Program-made: the position numbers and the translations under genes
Notes under the pieces: model-generated
Told to the model about the DNA's origin: nothing
Database searches by the model: none
Seen by the model: only the letters and a program-made list of their open reading frames with translations
Assembly: GCA_024638355.1 (NCBI GenBank)
Contig: JAHEKO010000109.1
Location: 4,261 to 9,528, forward strand
Direction: 5' to 3'
Origin: Acidobacteriota bacterium
GTDB lineage: Bacteria > Acidobacteriota > Thermoanaerobaculia > Multivoradales > JAHEKO01
Length of the DNA stretch: 5,268 bases
Part shown: positions 1-4,748 of the stretch, in pieces
How the letters are laid out: each line of letters begins with the position of its first letter
How positions within the stretch are numbered: position 1 is the stretch's first letter

Positions 1-143
1 TCGAGCAGCTCAAGGTCGGCGCCCGGATGGTGGTGCCGGTCGGCAGCTACTTCCAGGACCTGCAGGTCATCACCCGCACCGAAGAGGGTTTCCACACCGA
101 GTTTGCGGGCGGCGTGAGGTTTGTGCCGATGATCAAGGAGTGA
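1..143 (+). CDS. pcm: Protein-L-isoaspartate O-methyltransferase, C-terminal fragment
   Basis: Only the last 46 codons lie in the window; the frame begins at base 3 and ends with TGA at 141-143. The visible protein starts EQLKVGARMVVPVG and ends GGVRFVPMIKE. This matches the closing part of the Pcm family, where a 'QLkpGGrlviPvG' strand is followed by a beta strand (here QDLQVITRTEEGF) and a final 'v.FVPl' segment. In the family, the enzyme uses S-adenosylmethionine in the cytoplasm to methylate abnormal L-isoaspartyl residues, starting their repair. The SAM-binding motifs and the start are outside the window, so the assignment rests on the C-terminal signature alone. The gene converges on rmuC with 60 bp between the two stop codons. 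Another Rossmann-fold methyltransferase is possible but less likely given the VPVG and RFVP pair. Confidence 0.8.
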   Translation, partial: EQLKVGARMVVPVGSYFQDLQVITRTEEGFHTEFAGGVRFVPMIKE

Positions 144-148
144 TCGGA

Positions 149-172
149 GAAAGGGGAGAGCCCTCCCCTTTC
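149..172. terminator. Hairpin between convergent genes, candidate bidirectional terminator
   Basis: Bases 149-158 (GAAAGGGGAG) and 163-172 (CTCCCCTTTC) form a perfect 10-bp inverted repeat around the 4-base loop AGCC. It begins 5 bp after the pcm stop and lies 31 bp beyond the rmuC stop, where convergent transcripts should end. The A-rich and T-rich stem ends give TTT on either strand, but no longer T-run follows, so it is not a textbook intrinsic terminator. Its position and perfection support a termination or 3'-end-protecting role on both strands. Confidence 0.6.
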
Positions 173-190
173 AACCCCTCCATTCGATCT

Positions 191-217
191 CGGTCGGCCC
201 CCTCTAGGAGCCGACCG
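191..217. repeat. Inverted repeat spanning the rmuC stop codon
   Basis: Bases 191-198 (CGGTCGGC) and 210-217 (GCCGACCG) are perfect 8-bp inverted complements around an 11-base loop that contains the rmuC TAG stop (204-206 on +). A competing 6-bp hairpin, 208-213 with 216-221, shares bases with the right arm, so the two folds exclude each other. Together with the 149-172 hairpin, the rmuC transcript would end in two successive stem-loops. The GC-rich context makes chance occurrence plausible. Confidence 0.4.
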
Positions 218-1568
218 GCTCTCGGGGGCGCTCTTCGATGACTTCCGGCGTCGACAGCTCGCGGCGGCTCTGCTCGCTCACCTTGAGCTCCTCGAGCCGG
301 CGGCCCATCGGCATCAGGCGGCGGTTGAACGAGCCGACGGCGCGATTGTAGGCGTCGAGAGCGCTCTTGAGACCGCGGCCGAGCGCGGTGAGGTCGCCGC
401 CGAATTTGGCCGCTCGCTCGTAGAGATCGCGCGCCGCCGAGGCGATGCTCTGAGCGTTCTCCGCCAGGGAGTTCTGCTGCCAGTAGATGGCGACGGTGCG
501 GAGCAGGGCGACCAGCGTGGTGGGAGTGGCGATCAACACCTTGGAGCGGAGGGCCTGCACCTGGAAGTCGGGCTCTCTGGCGAACGCGGCGGCGAGAAAC
601 GAGTCGCCGGGAAGGAACATGACCACCAGGTCGATCGACGCCCCGGCCGCCGCCGCGTAGTCGCGGGCGGCGAGCGTGCGCACGTGACCGCGCAGATCGC
701 GGACGTGGCGCCCCAGGGCCTTGTCGCGCCGGGCCGCCGTGCCCGCCTCGGCCGCTTCCAGATAGGCGGTGAGCGGCGCCTTGGCGTCGACCACGATCCG
801 GCGCCCGCCCGGCAGGCGAACGACCATGTCGGGGCGGCTGCCGTCCGGCAGCACGAGCTGCGCATCGAAGTCGCAGTGGGCGGACATGCCGGCGAGCTCG
901 GCGATGTTCTGGAGCGCGATCTCGCCCCAGCGGCCGCGGGTCTCCGAGCCGCGCAGGGCGGTGTCGAGGGACGTCGCCTTCTCCTCGAGAGCGGAGGTCG
1001 CCTGCGCGAGCGCCTGCATCTGCTGGTCGATCCGCGAGTAGGCGTCGATGCGCGCCCGCTCGATCTCCGCCGTCTTCACGTCGAGGCTCTCCAGGCGCTC
1101 GCGGAACGGCGCCAGAAGCGCTTCGATCGCCTGCCGGCGCTGGTCGAGGTCGGCCGCCGCCCGCTCGCGGGCCGTCGCCATCGACTGCTCGGCCAGCGAC
1201 AGGAACTGCTCGGTGTTGCCCTTGAGCGCCGCGGACGCCAGCGAGGCGAACGAGTTCTCGAGCTGCTCGCGCGTCGCGTCGAAGAAGTCGCGCTGCTCGG
1301 TGAGAGCTCGCGCCGAGCCCTCGAAGCGCTCCTGCGCCACCCCCAGGCGGCGGTCCAGATCGCGGACCGCGCCTTGTGCCTCGTCGAGCTCGCGCTCGAG
1401 GGTTTCTCGCATCTCGCGCTCGAGCGCCGCCTTGGCCTCCTCCGCCGAGAGCCGCTCGGCGATCTGCAGGCGCCGGCGGTGCGCGCTGGCGGTCGCCCCG
1501 AGCCACGCGACGACGGCCCCGAACGCGAACGCGAGGACCAGCTGTACGTAGATGGGAATGTCAGTCAA
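204..1568 (-). CDS. rmuC: DNA recombination protein RmuC
   Basis: This is a 454-aa RmuC-family protein. In E. coli, RmuC limits inversions at short inverted repeats; the family has a nuclease-like fold, and its biochemical activity is less well settled. Visible parts are an N-terminal membrane segment (about residues 6-24, VQLVLAFAFGAVVAWLG), a long charged coiled-coil region (about 30-205), then the conserved domain with GRWGE (212-216), PDGSRPDMVV (241-250), DAKAPL (261-266), VVMFLPGDSF (315-324) and LIATPTTLVALLR (345-357). The length is typical of the family. The start is a TTG at 1566-1568. It is the only start-like codon before the membrane segment; the next in-frame ATG is residue 53 and would remove that segment. 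No Shine-Dalgarno is seen, because the tRNA-Ala gene ends only 7 nt upstream. It is probably the last gene of the minus-strand unit. Function is confident; the exact start is not. Confidence 0.93.
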   Translation of the reverse strand: MTDIPIYVQLVLAFAFGAVVAWLGATASAHRRRLQIAERLSAEEAKAALEREMRETLERELDEAQGAVRDLDRRLGVAQERFEGSARALTEQRDFFDATREQLENSFASLASAALKGNTEQFLSLAEQSMATARERAAADLDQRRQAIEALLAPFRERLESLDVKTAEIERARIDAYSRIDQQMQALAQATSALEEKATSLDTALRGSETRGRWGEIALQNIAELAGMSAHCDFDAQLVLPDGSRPDMVVRLPGGRRIVVDAKAPLTAYLEAAEAGTAARRDKALGRHVRDLRGHVRTLAARDYAAAAGASIDLVVMFLPGDSFLAAAFAREPDFQVQALRSKVLIATPTTLVALLRTVAIYWQQNSLAENAQSIASAARDLYERAAKFGGDLTALGRGLKSALDAYNRAVGSFNRRLMPMGRRLEELKVSEQSRRELSTPEVIEERPREPVGS

Positions 1569-1575
1569 GAGCGGT

Positions 1576-1651
1576 TGGTGGAGCAGAAGGGACTTGAACC
1601 CTCGACCCCCACGTTGCGAACGTGGTGCTCTCCCAGCTGAGCTACTGCCCC
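1576..1651 (-). tRNA. tRNA-Ala, anticodon CGC
   Basis: The minus strand folds into a complete 76-nt cloverleaf. The acceptor stem is GGGGCAG paired with CTGCTCC and includes the G3:U70 wobble that is the alanine identity element. The D stem is GCTC/GAGC with an 8-base loop, and the anticodon stem is CCACG/CGTGG with loop TTCGCAA. The variable loop is GGGTC, and the T stem GAGGG/CCCTT carries loop TTCAAGT. Discriminator A73 and an encoded CCA end the gene (CCA at 1576-1578 on +). The anticodon CGC is at 1616-1618 and reads GCG codons, which are frequent in GC-rich genomes. The gene starts 13 nt after the aminotransferase stop and ends 7 nt before the rmuC start. It is therefore probably transcribed with them and released by RNA processing. 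Confidence 0.97.
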
Positions 1652-1664
1652 GCCTCGGCGGATT

Positions 1665-2627
1665 CTAGCCCAGGTTGGAGCGGTTGTGTGAGCCCGCGGT
1701 GGCGGCGTCGACGGCTCGGTCGATCGCCTCGTTGTAGAGCCCTTCGAGCCGGCGGGTGACGGGTCCCATGCCGCGGCCGTCGCCGATCGCGCGGCCGTCG
1801 ATCTCGCGTACCGGAGTGAGCGCGCCGAAGGTGCCGGTGACGAAGGCCTCGTCGGCGTCGTAGACCTCGGTGAGGGAGAAGTTCTTCTCCAGCACCTCGA
1901 TGCCGGCGGCGCGGCCGGTCTCGATCACCTTGCCGCGGGTGATGCCGTTCATGCAGTAGCGCCCGGTCGAAGTCCACGCCTCGCCGTTCTTGACCATGAA
2001 GAAGTTGGTCGCGTTGCAGGTGGCGACGAAGCCGTGGATGTCGAGCATCAGCGCCTCGTCGGCGCCGGCGGCCAGCGCCTGGTTGAGGGCGATCACCTCG
2101 TGCAGCTTGCTATGGCAGTTGAGCCGCGGATCCAGGTAGTCGGGCGATCCGCGCCGCACGGTCGAGGTGAAGAGCGAGACGCCGGCGTCGCGCGTCGCCG
2201 GGTCGGCCCGCTTGTGCTCGGCGATCACCACCAGGCTGGGTCCGCCTACGGTGAGCCGCGGGTCCTGCGACGGCGTCTTCTTGATGCCGCGGGTGAACAT
2301 GAAGCGCACGTGCACGTCGTCGCGCATCTCGTTGGCGCGCAGGGTCTCCCAGATCGTCGCGGTGAGCTCCTCGCGCGTCATTCCCGGGTCGAGGCCGATC
2401 GCCCGGAGCCCCATCCACAGGCGGTCGAGATGCTCGTCGAGGAAGACCAGCACTCCGCGATGGAGCCGCACGGCCTCCCAGACGCCGTCGCCGACCAGAT
2501 AGCCGCCGTCGAACACCGAGATCTTGGCCCCCTCGCGCGGTAGGAGCTCGCCGTTGACGTAGATCAGGATCCGCTCGTTGCGCGGATCGGCGAGCGCGTC
2601 GTGAGTGCCGCGAGGGCGCTCGGTCAT
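1665..2627 (-). CDS. Class IV aminotransferase-like protein (BCAT/D-amino acid/ADC lyase fold), key residues altered
   Basis: The 320-aa product has the fold-type IV PLP layout. It shows IYVNGELLP (22-30), FDGGYLVGDGVWEAVR (39-54; R54 at the usual phosphate-binding position), DEHLDRL, VRFMFTRG, GADEALMLD (188-196), CMNGITRGKV and FVTGTFGALTPVREIDG. Family members are branched-chain or D-amino acid aminotransferases or aminodeoxychorismate lyases; which of these applies cannot be told here. Ungapped comparison with ADC lyase (LKHLNRLEQVL) and D-amino acid aminotransferase puts Asn170 where the Schiff-base lysine should be, with a lysine at 174 in LNCHSKLHEVI. Thr203 sits where the family glutamate contacts the PLP ring nitrogen. 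It may be a divergent subfamily or a non-transaminating protein. The start chosen is ATG at 2625-2627, 4 nt after the beta-CASP stop and preceded by a weak GGTGAG, which suggests translational coupling. An upstream in-frame extension to 2729 lies inside the neighbour and reads as its shadow. Confidence 0.88.
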   Translation of the reverse strand: MTERPRGTHDALADPRNERILIYVNGELLPREGAKISVFDGGYLVGDGVWEAVRLHRGVLVFLDEHLDRLWMGLRAIGLDPGMTREELTATIWETLRANEMRDDVHVRFMFTRGIKKTPSQDPRLTVGGPSLVVIAEHKRADPATRDAGVSLFTSTVRRGSPDYLDPRLNCHSKLHEVIALNQALAAGADEALMLDIHGFVATCNATNFFMVKNGEAWTSTGRYCMNGITRGKVIETGRAAGIEVLEKNFSLTEVYDADEAFVTGTFGALTPVREIDGRAIGDGRGMGPVTRRLEGLYNEAIDRAVDAATAGSHNRSNLG

Positions 2628-2631
2628 CGGC

Positions 2632-4026
2632 TCACCAGGGGACCGAGTCGCCGGTGAAGGGCAGCCGCGGGTGCGCGTGGCCGTCCGAGCGCAAGCGCGC
2701 GGCCAACGCCTTGCGGCTGTCGTCCTCACCGTGGTTCAGGTAGATCCGCTCGGGCCGCGCGGCGAGACTGTCGCACCAGCGCAGCAGGTCGTCGCTGTCG
2801 CCATGGGCCGAGAGGCCGTGGAGGGACAGGATTTCGGCGCGGACCGAAACCGATTCGCCGTGAATGCGAACCCGCTTGGCGCCACTCACCAGCTGCCGGC
2901 CGCGAGTGCCCGAGGCCTGGTAGCCGGTGAAGATGACCGCGGTGCGCTCGTCGCCGAGACGCCGCTTGAGATGGTGGACGACCCGGCCGCCGTTGACCAT
3001 GCCGCTGGCGGCGACGATCACGCAGGGTCGCTTGCGGTTGTTGAGCGCCTTGGATTCGGAGGACTTCCGGCAGCGCCGGAAGCGGTCGGCCTGGAGGGCG
3101 CTGAGGTGGTTCTTCACGTCCTCGGCCAGCTCCTCGTCGTGCTCCTGCTTGGCCTGCTGGTAGAGGTCGGTGGCCTTGATCGCCATCGGGCTGTCGAGGA
3201 AGACGTCGTCGGGGTCGAGCGCGCCGTCTTCGACCAGATGCGACAGGTGGTAGAGGACCTCCTGGGTGCGGCCCAGCGCGAAGGCCGGAATGATCACGCT
3301 GCCGCCGCGCGCGAAGACGCGCGGAATCGCCGCGCGGAACTCCTCCTCCGGGTCGGAGTTCTTGTGCAGCCGGTCGCCGTAGGTGGACTCGAGCACCAGC
3401 GCCGCCGGCTCGTCGAGCGGCGGCTCGGGGTCCTTGAGGATCGGCACGTCGTAGCGGCCGACGTCGCCGGAGAAGATCCAGGTCCGGCGCTCGCCGTCCG
3501 ATCCCTTGGCGCGGATCTCGATCGAGCCGGCGCCGAGCAGGTGGCCGGCGCGACGGTAGCGCACCGTGATCCCGGGAGCGATCTCGAGCCGCTCGTCGAA
3601 GGGGACGGCGCGCAGCAGGCGCAGAGTCCGGCGTGCGTCCTTTTCGGTGTAGAGCGGTCGCGGGTCGGCATGGCCGCTATAGCCTTTCTTGCGGGCGTAC
3701 CGCGCCTGCTCCTCCTGGATGTGCCCGGCGTCCTGCAGGATCAGCGACACCAGCCCTCGGCTGGGCCGTGTGCAGTAGATCGGGCCCTCGAAGCCCTCGG
3801 CGACCAGCCGCGGCAGCAGCCCGGTGTGGTCGAGGTGGGCATGGGTCACGACCACGGCTTCGAGCTTCGCGGGCTCGAATCGGAAGGAGCGCCAGTTACG
3901 CTGCTCGAGCTCGTCGTCGCCCTGATATAGGCCGCAGTCGACGAGGAGCTGGCGCTCTCCCCAGGCGAGAAGAGTCGAGCTGCCGGTGACCGAGCCGCAA
4001 GCGCCGCAAAAAGTAACCTGAGCCAT
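2632..4026 (-). CDS. Beta-CASP metallo-beta-lactamase-fold ribonuclease (CPSF73/TTHA0252-like)
   Basis: This is a 464-aa cytoplasmic zinc-dependent nuclease of the beta-CASP group, whose bacterial members act as RNA endo- or exonucleases in RNA processing and decay. The metallo-beta-lactamase motifs are complete: HAHLDH (62-67), H162 in AGHLLGAGS, and D188 in FSGDVGR. The beta-CASP insertion carries motif A at LESTYGD (E213 region), SPMAIKAT (279-286) and ASGMVNGGRVVHHL (340-353). Motif C is SAHGD (H408), and the closing NHGE (431-434) supplies a late histidine. Length matches the single-domain bacterial members; there is no KH domain. The ATG at 4024-4026 follows an AGGAGG with a 13-nt gap, and the homologous sequence begins at once (VTFCGACGSVTGS). 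The open frame continues upstream to 4440, but that part overlaps the divergent DUF883 gene and resembles no protein. It is the first gene of the minus-strand cluster. RNase J is less likely, since that family is longer. Confidence 0.94.
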   Translation of the reverse strand: MAQVTFCGACGSVTGSSTLLAWGERQLLVDCGLYQGDDELEQRNWRSFRFEPAKLEAVVVTHAHLDHTGLLPRLVAEGFEGPIYCTRPSRGLVSLILQDAGHIQEEQARYARKKGYSGHADPRPLYTEKDARRTLRLLRAVPFDERLEIAPGITVRYRRAGHLLGAGSIEIRAKGSDGERRTWIFSGDVGRYDVPILKDPEPPLDEPAALVLESTYGDRLHKNSDPEEEFRAAIPRVFARGGSVIIPAFALGRTQEVLYHLSHLVEDGALDPDDVFLDSPMAIKATDLYQQAKQEHDEELAEDVKNHLSALQADRFRRCRKSSESKALNNRKRPCVIVAASGMVNGGRVVHHLKRRLGDERTAVIFTGYQASGTRGRQLVSGAKRVRIHGESVSVRAEILSLHGLSAHGDSDDLLRWCDSLAARPERIYLNHGEDDSRKALAARLRSDGHAHPRLPFTGDSVPW

Positions 4027-4039
4027 GGGGAATGCGCTG

Positions 4040-4045
4040 CCTCCT
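4040..4045 (-). promoter_or_regulatory. Shine-Dalgarno for the beta-CASP RNase, long spacing
   Basis: The minus strand reads AGGAGG here, a perfect anti-16S match, but it lies 13 nt from the ATG at 4024-4026, longer than the usual 5-9 nt. No other start codon in frame lies closer, so this site supports the ATG at 4026 over the spurious upstream extension. Confidence 0.55.
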
Positions 4046-4133
4046 CTGTTTGTCGGACCCTTCGCCGCGAAGTGCGATCGTCTATGAATCCTATCAGTGG
4101 CGCTGTGGTAGATTGGCTTTCGAATGACCTCCT

Positions 4134-4137
4134 GGAG
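4134..4137 (+). promoter_or_regulatory. Ribosome binding site of the DUF883 gene
   Basis: GGAG stands 9 nt before the ATG at 4147 and fixes the start of the first gene of the plus-strand operon. Confidence 0.6.
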
Positions 4138-4146
4138 TAAAGACAG

Positions 4147-4521
4147 ATGACCGACGAAGTCACGCCGATCGAGGGAGCCGACAGGGGCTCGAAACCAGCC
4201 GCAAAGACCGCCGCCGCCGAGAAGCTGGAGGCCGCCCGCCAGAAAGTCGCCGAGGTGGCGTCGGGCATGCGGCAGACCGCGGGCCGCGCCGGCGGCCAGA
4301 TCCGCGAGGGCGCCGAGAAGGCCTCGGTGACCGCCAAGGAGAAGTACGCCGTCGCCAAGGAGAACGTCCGCCACGGCTACGACAAGGTCACCAAGGACAT
4401 GGATCAGCTCTCGCAGGACGTCAACGAGTACGTGCGCCACAACCCCGGCAAGTCCGTGCTGATCGCCGCCGCCGTCGGCTTCTTCCTGGGCATGCTGATG
4501 CGGGGTGGGCGGCGAGATTGA
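4147..4521 (+). CDS. DUF883 (ElaB/YqjD/YgaM-type) C-tail-anchored membrane protein
   Basis: The 124-aa protein has the DUF883 layout. It starts with a polar Ala/Lys/Glu-rich amphipathic stretch (about 15-95) containing repeated coiled-coil-like segments such as AAAEKLEAARQKVAEV and KASVTAKEKYAVAKENV. The family C-terminal signature follows: EYVRHNP (94-100), one hydrophobic helix SVLIAAAVGFFLGML (103-117) with small-residue spacing, and a basic tail RGGRRD. E. coli relatives YqjD and ElaB sit in the inner membrane through this tail, bind stationary-phase ribosomes and respond to stress through RpoS; applying that here is inference. A GGAG site 9 nt upstream supports the ATG. The gene leads a three-gene operon, and its TGA overlaps the next start codon. 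No signal peptide is present. The family call is strong; the physiological role is unproven. Confidence 0.88.
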   Translation: MTDEVTPIEGADRGSKPAAKTAAAEKLEAARQKVAEVASGMRQTAGRAGGQIREGAEKASVTAKEKYAVAKENVRHGYDKVTKDMDQLSQDVNEYVRHNPGKSVLIAAAVGFFLGMLMRGGRRD

Positions 4522-4748
4522 GCTCGGGTAGCTCGGCGGACGAGGTCGTCGACGAGCTGCTGCCCGACGAGCTCGACTGGGCCGATCTGGTCAAGCGCTA
4601 TCCCAAGGCGGCGTTGACGCTGGTCGCCGTCGGCGGCTTCCTGCTCGGCAGGAGCCGGGGAGCCGAGATCGTCGAAGCGCTCTCTCAGTTCGCCGCCGAT
4701 CAGGTCACCGAGGGCGTCAATCAATACCTCGGCCAGAAGGTACTCTGA
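4518..4748 (+). CDS. Small membrane protein with a DUF883-like tail segment
   Basis: The 76-aa protein is not recognised as a named family. It has an acidic N-terminus (residues 7-23, with ten Asp/Glu), then VKRYPKAALTLVAVGGFLLGRSRG (split here as VKRYP 25-29 and a short hydrophobic helix 31-44). An amphipathic C-terminal helix follows (49-68: AEIVEALSQFAADQVTEGVN). VKRYP and the helix line up without gaps with VRHNP and the helix of the preceding DUF883 protein, with the same Pro-to-Gly distance (15) and shared GF-LG. A distant paralogue or partner is therefore plausible. The start is inferred as TTG at 4518-4520, sharing four bases with the upstream stop (TTGA); no ATG or GTG is available before the conserved part. 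No strong Shine-Dalgarno is seen, so translation probably depends on coupling. Membrane insertion with one short helix is inferred. Codon use matches the neighbours, which supports a real gene. Confidence 0.72.
   Translation: MSSGSSADEVVDELLPDELDWADLVKRYPKAALTLVAVGGFLLGRSRGAEIVEALSQFAADQVTEGVNQYLGQKVL
4735..4740 (+). promoter_or_regulatory. Possible ribosome binding site deciding the CTG start
   Basis: AGAAGG stands 4 nt before the CTG at 4745-4747 that overlaps the stop of the previous gene. It is inside that gene's end. The spacing is short, but the site favours this position for initiation of the metallophosphoesterase. Confidence 0.35.

Larger units (their letters stand above)
4027..4146. 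promoter_or_regulatory. Divergent intergenic region between beta-CASP and DUF883 genes
   Basis: These 120 bp must hold promoters for both diverging units, unless either is read from further away. The centre (about 4080-4125) is visibly more AT-rich than the flanking genes. On the plus strand, TGGTAGATT (4106-4114) resembles an extended -10 element, but no good -35 stands at the expected distance. A short palindrome CTTCG-CCG-CGAAG (4060-4072) would lie in the leader of the beta-CASP transcript. No operator or riboswitch is recognised. Confidence 0.4.

Noticed and set aside
1376..1597. Short plus-strand frames within rmuC
   Set aside because: These are Arg/Pro/Ala-rich frame shadows with no start signals and no motifs.
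684..1640. Long plus-strand open frame (318 aa) antisense to rmuC and the tRNA
   Set aside because: It is rich in Arg, Ala and Gly, has no recognisable motifs, runs through a tRNA gene, and lies opposite a clear RmuC. It is a typical GC-driven shadow frame.
2628..2729. 34-residue upstream extension of the aminotransferase-like protein
   Set aside because: It lies wholly within or against the end of the beta-CASP gene, and its Arg/Thr/Ala-rich sequence is a frame shadow. The ATG at 2627 gives a normal family N-terminus.
2605..3930. Long plus-strand open frame (441 aa) opposite the beta-CASP RNase
   Set aside because: It mirrors the codon pattern of the real gene and has low-complexity Val/Ala/Arg/Gly composition without domains. 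The minus frame carries every catalytic motif.
4127..4133. AGGAGGT on the minus strand in the divergent region, a perfect Shine-Dalgarno match
   Set aside because: No ATG, GTG or TTG follows at a usable distance on that strand, so it is probably chance or the complement of the CTCC stretch before the DUF883 gene's GGAG.
4027..4440. N-terminal extension of the beta-CASP frame upstream of its ATG
   Set aside because: It overlaps the DUF883 gene and its divergent regulatory region, and resembles no protein. Family homology begins right at the ATG at 4026.
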